Source: GCA-2719315 sp964448645
Lineage (GTDB): Bacteria > Bacteroidota > Bacteroidia > Flavobacteriales > Flavobacteriaceae
Direction of reading: 5' to 3'
Assembly: GCA_964448645.1 (NCBI GenBank)
Contig: CAYUZY010000042.1
Location: 1 to 15,434, forward strand
Length of the DNA: 15,434 nt
The notes beneath the pieces are model-generated. The model saw nothing but the letters and a program-made list of their open reading frames with translations, did no database searches and was not told where the DNA came from. Shown one piece after another: positions 1 to 7,300 of the stretch; within the stretch, counting starts at the first letter, position 1; each line of letters begins with the position of its first letter. Made by a program: the position numbers and the translations under genes.

Positions 1-1190
1 AGATACTTTATGAAGTTTTTCGGAAGCTTATTCTCATAAATTATATCCGATATATTCTCTTTCCACCCGTCAATTTCATCATATAAAGGTTCTATTTTGT
101 TTGAATTTATATCATAAGGTAAGTGATGGAAAATTTTATTTTTTATTTTGTATCGATTACAAATTTTTATTTTTTTAAATCCTGACAAAACATCACTTTT
201 CATCATCATTAATTTTGTTACTCCATTAATTTGTATAGAATATTTTAATGCAACTAAGTCAATCCATCCACATCTTCTAGCTCTTCCAGTTGTAGCGCCA
301 AATTCTTTTCCAACTTGACTCATTTTTTCTCCGTTTTTGTCAAATAATTCTGTCGGAAAAGGGCCACTTCCAACCCTGGTTGTATATGCTTTAAATATTC
401 CAAAGACATCTTTTATTTTTCTAGGAGAAATACCAAGACCTGTACAAGCTCCTGCAGCAGTAGTAGTTGAAGAAGTTACAAACGGATAAGTCCCAAAATC
501 TATATCTAACATTGATCCTTGTGCACCTTCAGCCAAAATGTTTTTACCTTTTGAGCTTTCTTCAAACAAATATTGTTCACTATCGATAAGATTAAATTTT
601 TTTAGTATTTCAATGCCTTTGAAAAAAGCTTTTTCCATTTTTTTTAGATCATATTGTGGTAAATTTTTATAATTTTTAAGAAGGTTTAAATGTTTTTTTA
701 ATAAGCTATTATATTTTTTTTCCCAGTCAGAAGAAATTATATCTCCAACTCTAATACCATTTCTTCCAGTTTTATCCATATATGCTGGACCAATACCTTT
801 TAATGTAGACCCAATTTTAAATTTACCTTTTGAAGCTTCAGATGCGGAGTCGAGAATTCTATGAGTAGGAAGAATAATGTGAGCTTTTTTTGATATTAGT
901 AAAGTTTTTTTTAATTCTAATGAATATTTTTCTAGTCCTATTATTTCTTTTTCAAAAATTGTTGGATCTATTACAACTCCATTTCCAATTACATTGATTT
1001 TGTTTTTGTGAAAAATCCCAGAAGGAATTGTATGCAAAACATGTTTGTTTCCATTAAACTCTAATGTATGACCAGCATTAGGACCTCCTTGAAACCTTGC
1101 GATTATGTTATATGAATTAGTAAGAACATCAACAATTTTTCCTTTTCCTTCATCTCCCCATTGAAGACCGAGCAATAAATCTACTGCCAT
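1..1190 (-). CDS. purA: Adenylosuccinate synthetase, 3' end cut by the window edge
   Basis: PurA joins IMP and aspartate using GTP, the first committed step from IMP to AMP, in the cytoplasm. I translated the reverse strand from the ATG at 1190 and found 396 uninterrupted codons running off the left edge; the family is usually about 420-430 residues, so roughly the last 30 are missing. The N-terminus carries the family signature WGDEGKGK at residues 11-18, placing the catalytic Asp at position 13 and the catalytic His at 41 (in GGPNAGH), the same numbers as in the E. coli enzyme. Further on are KGIGPAY, EGAQGSMLDIDFGTYPFVTS and TTRVGSGPFPTE, all characteristic. The gene follows fur with an 8-base gap and is probably cotranscribed with fur and rel. 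No frameshift or missing catalytic residue was seen. Identification is very secure. Confidence 0.97.
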   Translation of the reverse strand, partial: MAVDLLLGLQWGDEGKGKIVDVLTNSYNIIARFQGGPNAGHTLEFNGNKHVLHTIPSGIFHKNKINVIGNGVVIDPTIFEKEIIGLEKYSLELKKTLLISKKAHIILPTHRILDSASEASKGKFKIGSTLKGIGPAYMDKTGRNGIRVGDIISSDWEKKYNSLLKKHLNLLKNYKNLPQYDLKKMEKAFFKGIEILKKFNLIDSEQYLFEESSKGKNILAEGAQGSMLDIDFGTYPFVTSSTTTAAGACTGLGISPRKIKDVFGIFKAYTTRVGSGPFPTELFDKNGEKMSQVGKEFGATTGRARRCGWIDLVALKYSIQINGVTKLMMMKSDVLSGFKKIKICNRYKIKNKIFHHLPYDINSNKIEPLYDEIDGWKENISDIIYENKLPKNFIKY

Positions 1191-1198
1191 TTATATTA

Positions 1199-1639
1199 TT
1201 ATTTTTTATTTGTACCGTAAAAATACAAAGAATGGTTATGAATATTTATTTTATAAATTTCTTCAATACTTTTTTTAATTTCTTGAATTCTGGGATCACA
1301 AAACTCTTTTACTTCTCCTGAATCAGTTAAAATTACATGATCGTGCTGATGATTAAAATATGATTTTTCATAGTGAGCTTGATTATTTCCAAATTGATGT
1401 CTTCTTACCAATCCACATTCAAGAAGTAGTTCAATTGTATTATATAATGTAGCTCGACTAACACGATAATTTTTATTTTTCATTTTAATATAGAGAGATT
1501 CAATATTAAAATGATCTGTATTATTGTAGATTTCAAAAAGAATTGCAAATCTTTCGGGAGTCTTTCTATGATTTAACTGATCTAAATAATTAATAAAAAC
1601 CTCTTTAACAATTTCCTGATTTGATTTTTTTTTATTCAT
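1199..1639 (-). CDS. fur: Fur-family transcriptional repressor, CxxC-less
   Basis: This is a 146-residue Fur-family metalloregulator, which would bind DNA as a dimer and control metal or peroxide genes. The winged-helix N-terminus includes TPERFAILFEIY (28-38) and the recognition helix region SRATLYNTIELLLECGLVRR (61-80). The metal site in the hinge is HQHDH at 97-101, followed by C114 and the C-terminal H134 and H136. Where classical Fur has a CxxC structural zinc pair just after HDH, this protein has L104 and S107, so that zinc site is absent. The ATG at 1639 is the natural start, giving the usual family length. It lies 26 bases downstream of rel and 8 bases upstream of purA. A TAnnTTTG box sits just before the start. 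Whether it senses Fe, Zn, Mn or peroxide cannot be told from sequence. Confidence 0.9.
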   Translation of the reverse strand: MNKKKSNQEIVKEVFINYLDQLNHRKTPERFAILFEIYNNTDHFNIESLYIKMKNKNYRVSRATLYNTIELLLECGLVRRHQFGNNQAHYEKSYFNHQHDHVILTDSGEVKEFCDPRIQEIKKSIEEIYKINIHNHSLYFYGTNKK

Positions 1640-1644
1640 TTTTT

Positions 1645-1652
1645 CAAAGATA
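1645..1652 (-). promoter_or_regulatory. Possible -7 promoter box ahead of fur
   Basis: The coding strand reads TATCTTTG, an exact match to the Bacteroidota -7 consensus TAnnTTTG, 5 bases before the fur ATG. A start site at normal spacing would make the transcript leaderless or nearly so. No TTTG-like -33 element is evident at about 20 bases upstream, so this could be chance in AT-rich DNA. Confidence 0.25.
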
Positions 1653-1665
1653 AGTTTTCTTTATT

Positions 1666-3858
1666 TTATTCTCTAGAGATTTTTTCTATTCCATCAATTT
1701 TATTTAATTTTTTAACCAATTTATCCAAAATAGATTTATTATTAACATTAACATGAATTATTCCTGTAAAAAGATTGTCATCAGTATCAAAATTAATTTT
1801 GGTTATATTAACTTTCATATTTGTTGAAATCAATCTAGTAACCTTACTTACAAGTCCTTTGTTATCAGTTCCTGTTAGTTTTAAAACACTTTTAAATTCT
1901 TCTAAAGAGGAATTAATCCATTTAGCAGTTAGAACTCTATATGAATAATTAGACAGGAGGCTTAATGAATTCTTGCACTCTTTTTTATGAACTTTCACAC
2001 CTTCTTTTATTGTTAAGAATCCAAAAACCTGATCTCCTGGAATTGGATTACAACAGTCAGCAAATGTATATTTTAGAGTTTCTTTACTTTTGCCAAATAT
2101 TAAAGAGTCATAATTATATTTAAATTTTTTAATATTATTTTTCTTATCAAATTTTTTTCTTCTTGTAAAGAAATTTAAAAAAGAATTATTGTAATTATTT
2201 GCATATTCTTTTATGTTGGAATTGTCAATTTTTCCAATGCCAACTCTAAAATATAAGTCTTCTTCTGAGTTAACTTTAAAAAAATTTAATGCGAATTTTA
2301 ATGCTTTTTCATTAAAATTAACTTTTATATGTTTTAATTTTCTTTTTAAAATTTGTTCTCCTTCCAATGAAATCTTTTTTTCTTCTTCTTTTAATGAGGA
2401 CTTTATTATAGATCTTGCTCTAGAAGTTTTGACAAAATCAATCCATCCAGCTTTAGGGGAATTGTTTTTAGAAGTTAAAATTTCTACCTGGTCTCCACTA
2501 GAAAGAATTTTACTTAAAGGAACAAGTTTCCCATTAACCCTGGTTCCTCTTGTCTTCTTTCCTATTTCTGAATGAATTGCAAAGGCAAAATCAAGTGCTG
2601 TAGCTCCTTTTGGCAGAGATTTTATTTCACCTTTTGGCGTAAAAACATAAATTTCATCAGCATATAGGTTTAACTTAAAATCTTCAACAAAATCAACTGG
2701 GTTTTCATTATTACTTTGAAGAAGTTCTTGAAGTTTGGTTAGCCAGTCCTCAATTCCAATGTCTTTTTGATTTCCTTGTTTATATTTAAAATGCGCTGCG
2801 TAACCTTTTTCAGCTATTTCATGCATTCTCTTAGATCTAATTTGAACTTCAACCCATTGATTTAATGGCCCCATGACCGTAATATGAAGAGATTCATAAC
2901 CATTTGATCTTGGAGAAGTAATCCAATCTCTTAATCTAGAGGGATTAGGAGTATAATGATCTGTTATAATTGAATATATTTTCCATGCTAAAAATTTCTC
3001 TTTATTTATTGGAGCATCATATATAATTCTTATTGCAAACTTGTCATAAATTTGATCAAAGTCTATTTCTTTTTCTTCCATTTTTTTATAAATAGAATAA
3101 ATAGACTTACTTCTTCCTTGAATGTTGTATTTTAGTTTTTCATTATTTAAGGCGGTTGAAACAAAATCAGTAAAAGTTTTAATATAATTATCCTGATTTT
3201 TTTTACTTCTTTCAAGTTTACTTTTAATTGAATAAAATTTTTCAGATTCAGTATATTTTAAACTTAAATCTTCAAGTTCATTTTTAATATTATATAAGCC
3301 AATTCTGTGTGCTAGCGGAGCATAAATATATAATGTTTCTGATGAGATTTTTATTTGTTTCTCTTCTGGCATTACATTTAAAGTTTGCATATTATGAAGT
3401 CTATCAGCTATTTTTATAATTATAACTCTTATATCATCATTAAGAGTAAGGAGCATTTTTCTATAATTTTCTGCCTGAAGAGAAAAGTTCTTATCTTTTT
3501 TTAAATGTGAAATTTTTGTAAGCCCTTCAACTATTTTTCCAATAGTTTTGCCCACTAATTTATTGAGATCATTAATTGAATAATCACTATCTTCAATTAC
3601 ATCGTGAAGAAGAGCAGCAGCAATTGAAGTTGCTTCTAATCCAATTTTTTCAGCAACTATTTTAGCGACATTAATTGGGTGAAAAATATAAGCCTCTCCA
3701 GATTTTCTTCTCTGATTAGCATGGGCTTTAACTGCAATATTAAGAGCTTGTCTGATTAATTTTTTGTCAGAATCAGTTAATCTTTGATAACTTATTCTTA
3801 AAAGTTCTTTATACTCTGAAGCAATTTTTTTATTTACTATTTTTTCACTTACAATCAT
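1666..3858 (-). CDS. rel: Bifunctional (p)ppGpp synthetase/hydrolase (RelA/SpoT homolog)
   Basis: This 730-residue RSH protein makes and degrades (p)ppGpp, the stringent-response alarmone. Domains in order: an HD hydrolase (about 40-190) with H60, H85-D86, E89-D90 and D152 (in ADRLHN), all needed for hydrolysis; a synthetase domain (about 240-360) with GRSKSIYSIYKKM, NGYESLH and EVQIRSKRMHEIAEKGYAAH; a TGS domain (about 400-462); a conserved-cysteine region (DCCNPIPGDQ at 601-610, then HKKEC at 624-628); and a C-terminal ACT domain (about 656-730). Both catalytic halves look intact, so a bifunctional enzyme is expected rather than a RelA with a dead hydrolase. It follows the RNA methyltransferase gene with a 20-base gap and precedes fur. 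Length matches the family. Whether the host would call it relA or spoT is a naming matter only. Confidence 0.96.
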   Translation of the reverse strand: MIVSEKIVNKKIASEYKELLRISYQRLTDSDKKLIRQALNIAVKAHANQRRKSGEAYIFHPINVAKIVAEKIGLEATSIAAALLHDVIEDSDYSINDLNKLVGKTIGKIVEGLTKISHLKKDKNFSLQAENYRKMLLTLNDDIRVIIIKIADRLHNMQTLNVMPEEKQIKISSETLYIYAPLAHRIGLYNIKNELEDLSLKYTESEKFYSIKSKLERSKKNQDNYIKTFTDFVSTALNNEKLKYNIQGRSKSIYSIYKKMEEKEIDFDQIYDKFAIRIIYDAPINKEKFLAWKIYSIITDHYTPNPSRLRDWITSPRSNGYESLHITVMGPLNQWVEVQIRSKRMHEIAEKGYAAHFKYKQGNQKDIGIEDWLTKLQELLQSNNENPVDFVEDFKLNLYADEIYVFTPKGEIKSLPKGATALDFAFAIHSEIGKKTRGTRVNGKLVPLSKILSSGDQVEILTSKNNSPKAGWIDFVKTSRARSIIKSSLKEEEKKISLEGEQILKRKLKHIKVNFNEKALKFALNFFKVNSEEDLYFRVGIGKIDNSNIKEYANNYNNSFLNFFTRRKKFDKKNNIKKFKYNYDSLIFGKSKETLKYTFADCCNPIPGDQVFGFLTIKEGVKVHKKECKNSLSLLSNYSYRVLTAKWINSSLEEFKSVLKLTGTDNKGLVSKVTRLISTNMKVNITKINFDTDDNLFTGIIHVNVNNKSILDKLVKKLNKIDGIEKISRE

Positions 3859-3878
3859 CTTTTAATCAAGATAGAAAA

Positions 3879-4700
3879 TTATTTAATTAGTTTAATTCTT
3901 TTGATCTTATTAATTATATGATATATCAAAATTCCTGCCGAAACGGAAAGATTTAATGAATCAACATTTGATTTCATGGGAATTTTTATTGTACAATCAG
4001 AATTTTTTATCCAATTATTACTTATCCCTTTATCTTCTGAGCCTAAAACTAAAGCGAGTGGTAAATTATAATTAATTTCATCGTGATATATAGACTTTTT
4101 GTTTACGTTAGCAACAATTATTTCAATTTTATTTGATTTTAAGAAATTTATAATATTTTTCGATTTATCAATTATTATTGGTAGAGAGAAAACATTACCT
4201 AAACTTGATCTAATAATATTTGGGTTGTAAATGTCAGTTTTAGGATCAGCTATAATCAATAAATCTATTTTTGCTGCAGTTAGCGTTCTTATTATAGCTC
4301 CTATATTTCCTGGTTTTTCAGGAGATTGAATTATTACAATTAATGGTTTTTCAGGAATAATTAAACTATCTAAATCATGTTCTTTTGCTTTAATAATAGC
4401 AATAATATTATTATCATTAGATCTATAACATATTTTTTTAAATAAATCTGATTTTACAGTAAAACAATTTTCATGATATTTAGATAAGATGTTTTTTTTA
4501 TTTGAAACAAGTAATAAAGAATTGTCACTTATAAAAACACTTTCAATTTCATATTTATTTTTAATAGCCTTTTCAATTTCTTTAGCTCCCTCTACAATAA
4601 AACTTTTATTTTTTTTTCTTTCAATTGATTTTTTTTGAAGAATTTTAAGTTTTTTTATTAAAGGATTATTATTGCTTGTTATTTTTTTCAATTCAATCAT
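3879..4700 (-). CDS. SpoU/TrmH-family RNA 2'-O-methyltransferase
   Basis: This 273-residue protein is a SPOUT-class methyltransferase that would transfer methyl from S-adenosylmethionine to a ribose 2'-OH in rRNA or tRNA. The N-terminal part (about 1-105) resembles the SpoU substrate-binding domain, including SFIVEGAKEIEKA at 33-45. The C-terminal knotted domain shows the three SPOUT motifs: NIGAIIRT (132-139), LALVLGSEDKGIS (215-227) and IPMKSNVDSLNLSVSAGI (240-257). Motif 2 has SEDKG where NEGxG is commoner; the glutamate is kept. The ATG at 4700 gives the normal family length. It starts 9 bases after the DUF3810 stop and ends 20 bases before rel. The exact RNA target cannot be assigned, so I give no symbol. 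Confidence 0.9.
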   Translation of the reverse strand: MIELKKITSNNNPLIKKLKILQKKSIERKKNKSFIVEGAKEIEKAIKNKYEIESVFISDNSLLLVSNKKNILSKYHENCFTVKSDLFKKICYRSNDNNIIAIIKAKEHDLDSLIIPEKPLIVIIQSPEKPGNIGAIIRTLTAAKIDLLIIADPKTDIYNPNIIRSSLGNVFSLPIIIDKSKNIINFLKSNKIEIIVANVNKKSIYHDEINYNLPLALVLGSEDKGISNNWIKNSDCTIKIPMKSNVDSLNLSVSAGILIYHIINKIKRIKLIK

Positions 4701-4709
4701 TTTTATTTA

Positions 4710-5755
4710 TCAGTTTTTTGTTTCAAAATAAGAAACAACATATTTAACCAATTGATTATAAGTTTGTATTCCTTTAGTTTGACCTTTACTTTTTAAAAAA
4801 AACCCATATACTTTTTTAATATATGGTTCAATTGGATTTTTATAATTTTTCCAAAAAGAATTACTTTCTTTAAAATTTTTAATAATACCGATATTTAATT
4901 TAGAAAAAATTTTTTGAGCTTTAGTTTTGTTTTTATTATATAAATCATTGTAACAATATTTTAGGGCGAAAATATATCCAGCATATTTTATAAAAGGATC
5001 ATCATTTTTTATACTTGAAACAAAGGCAACAAAATTGGCTTCACTTTCATTAGTTATACCTAATTGATGAGCCATTTCATGACTTGCTGTTGTAATATAA
5101 TTTAGTTTAGGAATGTTTTTGTTTATTTGCGCTTCTAAAGTAAAGGGGTTTATGTATCCAGAGAAACCCATATATGATATAATTTCACTAATAAGAGAAT
5201 TTTTAATTTTTGGTTTAATTTTTTTAGAATAATCATAAAAGTTGTAATCTCTTTCAATTATTTTTTTAACTGTTTTTAAATCATATGGAACATATACAGG
5301 AATTGTATCATGGTTAGCTAGTTTTGAATGTAAATCATTTGATTTTTTAACTAGTATTTTTAGCGTTTTTGATAATTGATCAGTATTATAATCTGTTTTT
5401 AAATTTAGCTTTTTATGTAAAGGAATTCTATAATAATTTATTCCCCATATAAAATGGAAAAAGAAAAACAAAACAGAGAAAATTGAAAAAAAGTTTAATA
5501 TTATTTTTATTAGGTTCTTTTTTTTATTCAGAAAAATATTAAAAAGGGAAATAAGCACTATAATAACAAAGGAAAAATAAATTAAATCTCCTATAGATAT
5601 ATAAAATTTTGATGTAATAAAGTTTAATGCATTATAGTTTATTACATATAAGTTTTCACTAAAAAATTTTTCAATTAAATCGGGCTTTGCTTTTATCCAA
5701 TTTAAAAAAAAAATTGAGGGATAAATAAAAGTGAAATAATTAATTTATTTTTCAT
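4710..5755 (-). CDS. DUF3810 membrane protein with HExxH motif; needs a -1 frameshift at T10
   Basis: The body, in one frame to the stop at 4710, matches DUF3810: GFSGYINPFTLEAQ, then a zinc-peptidase-like HEMAH and an ESEANFVAF segment with glutamates in place for metal binding. The open frame continues well upstream of the GTG at 5558, encoding family-typical KPDLIEKFFSENLY and ISIGDLIYF, but contains no ATG/GTG/TTG there. In the other frame an ATG at 5755, overlapping the preceding gene's stop, encodes MKNKLIISLLFIPQFFF and then hits TAA immediately after a ten-T run. Slipping back one base in that run joins the two into a 348-residue protein of normal family length. In that protein three hydrophobic segments fall at about 4-22, 52-76 and 84-107, and HEMAH at 226-230. 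Possible readings are a homopolymer error, slippage rescue, or a decaying gene. A peptidase activity is inference. Confidence 0.8.
5704..5713 (-). other. Homopolymer slip site joining two frames of the DUF3810 gene
   Basis: Ten consecutive T on the coding strand directly follow codon CAA and precede AAATTGG. The upstream ATG frame ends in TAA at 5704-5702. A -1 shift (or an eleventh T) continues as Leu-Asn-Trp into the long downstream frame. A ten-A run in ndk (8622-8631) is read straight through in frame, so run length alone does not imply error. Confidence 0.7.
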
Positions 5756-6758
5756 TATTTCCTGATTCAATTACTTCTATTTCAAAAATTAGTGTTGAAT
5801 TTGGAGGAATTACACCTCCAGCTCCTCTTTCACCATATGCTAAATTACTAGGAATTACTAATTTGGCAGATGCTCCTATTGGAATTAAAGAAATACCTTC
5901 ATCCCATCCTTTAATAACCCTTCCAGTTCCTAAGATAAATTCAATAGGCATATTTCTAGTGTATGAAGAATCAAAAACTTCACCATTTAAAAGCATTCCT
6001 GTATAATGAACTTTAACCATTTCTCCATTTTTAGGTTTAGGTTTTATGGAGTTTTTAATTATTTTATACCATAGACCACTAGATGTTTTAGTCATTCCTT
6101 CAACTATATTTTTAATAAGTTCTTTTTCTTCATACCTTTTTTTTTCTATAATTTTTTCTTTTTCTTCGAAATAGTTAGAAATAATTTTAGGAGCATTGAA
6201 CATTTTAGCTTCTTTTCCTTTTTTTATAATACTTAATTCTTCTATAATGTCATTTTGTTCAATGCTATCAACAATATTTTGTCCTTTAATTACTTCTCCA
6301 AAAACAGTATGTTTACCATCTAGCCAAGGAGTTGCTTTATGAGTTATAAAGAATTGACTTCCATTTGTATTAACACCTGCATTTGCCATAGATAGAATAC
6401 CAGGTTTATAGTGCGTTAAATCTGTAATTTCATCATTAAATCTATATCCAGGACCACCAGACCCTGTCTTGGTAGGATCACCAGTTTGTATCATAAAATC
6501 AGATATTACACGATGAAAAGTTATTCCATTATAGAATTTTATATTTTTAAACTCTTTAGAAACATAGTCATTATTACCTTCTGCTAAAGAGACAAAATTA
6601 GCAACTGTTATAGGAGTTTTTATATATTCAAGTTTAAGTAAAATAGCTCCCTTATTTGATTTAATTTCTGCATAAAGTCCAGAATCAAGTTCAGAATGTT
6701 TAGAGTTACAGCTAAAAAGCAAAATGATTGAAATAAAAAATAGAAATTTATAGTTCAT
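5745..6758 (-). CDS. Lipoprotein with cyclophilin and FKBP prolyl isomerase domains
   Basis: This 337-residue protein should catalyse cis-trans isomerisation of prolyl bonds in the periplasm. It begins with a lipoprotein signal (hydrophobic 5-15, lipobox LLFSC, lipidated Cys17). A cyclophilin domain (about 28-185) shows FHRV (81-84), QTGDP (91-95), NTNGSQFFIT (130-139) and WLDGKHTVFG (145-154). A charged, probably coiled-coil linker (about 194-222) leads to an FKBP domain (about 235-332) with HYTG, FDSS, VIKGWDEGI (281-289) and AYGERGAGGVIPPN (307-320). Both catalytic sites look intact, so this is a dual-family immunophilin. Its ATG overlaps the gldI stop as ATGA, and its own stop overlaps the likely DUF3810 start. 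The gldI context suggests folding of exported envelope proteins; clients are unknown. Confidence 0.95.
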   Translation of the reverse strand: MNYKFLFFISIILLFSCNSKHSELDSGLYAEIKSNKGAILLKLEYIKTPITVANFVSLAEGNNDYVSKEFKNIKFYNGITFHRVISDFMIQTGDPTKTGSGGPGYRFNDEITDLTHYKPGILSMANAGVNTNGSQFFITHKATPWLDGKHTVFGEVIKGQNIVDSIEQNDIIEELSIIKKGKEAKMFNAPKIISNYFEEKEKIIEKKRYEEKELIKNIVEGMTKTSSGLWYKIIKNSIKPKPKNGEMVKVHYTGMLLNGEVFDSSYTRNMPIEFILGTGRVIKGWDEGISLIPIGASAKLVIPSNLAYGERGAGGVIPPNSTLIFEIEVIESGNNEK

Positions 6759-7300
6759 AATTGATTGTTTTTCTTAATAGAAATAAGATTAATTGTAAAT
6801 CTTAGAGGTTGGTTAATTCCAACTTTTTCACCATCACCTTGATAACCATAACAAAGATATGAAGGAAAAAGAAAAACAGCAATTTCTCCTTCATTTAAAA
6901 TTTTTATTGCTTTTCTTATACCTGGAAGTAATTCTTCTTTATCTATATAATAAGTTATTGTATCTAGATTTTCTTTATATAAAATATTTTTTTCTAAATC
7001 TTGTATTAAATATTTAAACTTTACTTTATCTCCAGTTTTAGGTTTTAATTTATCAGTTTTGTATTTGTATGCGTACCAAAACCCTGATTTTGATTTTTTA
7101 TAATTGTAAGATGAATCATTTTTAATTGCTTTTTGAATCAATTTTTGTTCGTAAGACAATATTTTTTTATTTTTTTTAGCAGAATCTATTAAAAAACTGT
7201 CATTTTCAAAATTGATCGGCTTTCTGACTTCAGGGTTATTACAACCTGATATAATAAATAAAAAGAAAACTTTTAATATAAAATAATTAAAATTCATCAT
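6755..7300 (-). CDS. gldI: GldI-like gliding-motility-associated FKBP lipoprotein
   Basis: GldI is a periplasmic FKBP-like lipoprotein required for gliding in Flavobacterium johnsoniae. I choose the ATG at 7300 (181 residues); it is followed by another ATG at 7297. A TTG at 7318 is also in frame but only lengthens the signal. The N-terminus is a lipoprotein signal ending ISGC with Cys20, then the NPEVRKPI segment typical of GldI after the cysteine. SGFWYAYKYK and an FKBP-like fold (about 90-175) with CYGYQGDGEKVGINQPL follow. The FKBP residues D37 and W59 (FKBP12 numbering) appear replaced: LYKE for FDSS and LPGIRKAI for VIKGWDEGI. It may therefore be a chaperone rather than an active isomerase. 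The start overlaps the nrnA end by 14 bases and the stop overlaps the next gene by 4, implying translational coupling. Gliding itself cannot be inferred from one gene. Confidence 0.85.
   Translation of the reverse strand: MMNFNYFILKVFFLFIISGCNNPEVRKPINFENDSFLIDSAKKNKKILSYEQKLIQKAIKNDSSYNYKKSKSGFWYAYKYKTDKLKPKTGDKVKFKYLIQDLEKNILYKENLDTITYYIDKEELLPGIRKAIKILNEGEIAVFLFPSYLCYGYQGDGEKVGINQPLRFTINLISIKKNNQL

Noticed and set aside
2213..2575. Plus-strand open frame of 120 codons opposite rel
   Set aside because: It lies entirely antisense to the TGS and following region of a clearly real rel gene, has low-complexity Phe/Leu/Ser composition and no recognisable motif.
5558..5558. GTG as the true start of the DUF3810 gene
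   Set aside because: Conserved family sequence continues in frame for about 49 codons upstream, so a start here would remove the first membrane segment and the GDLIYF segment.
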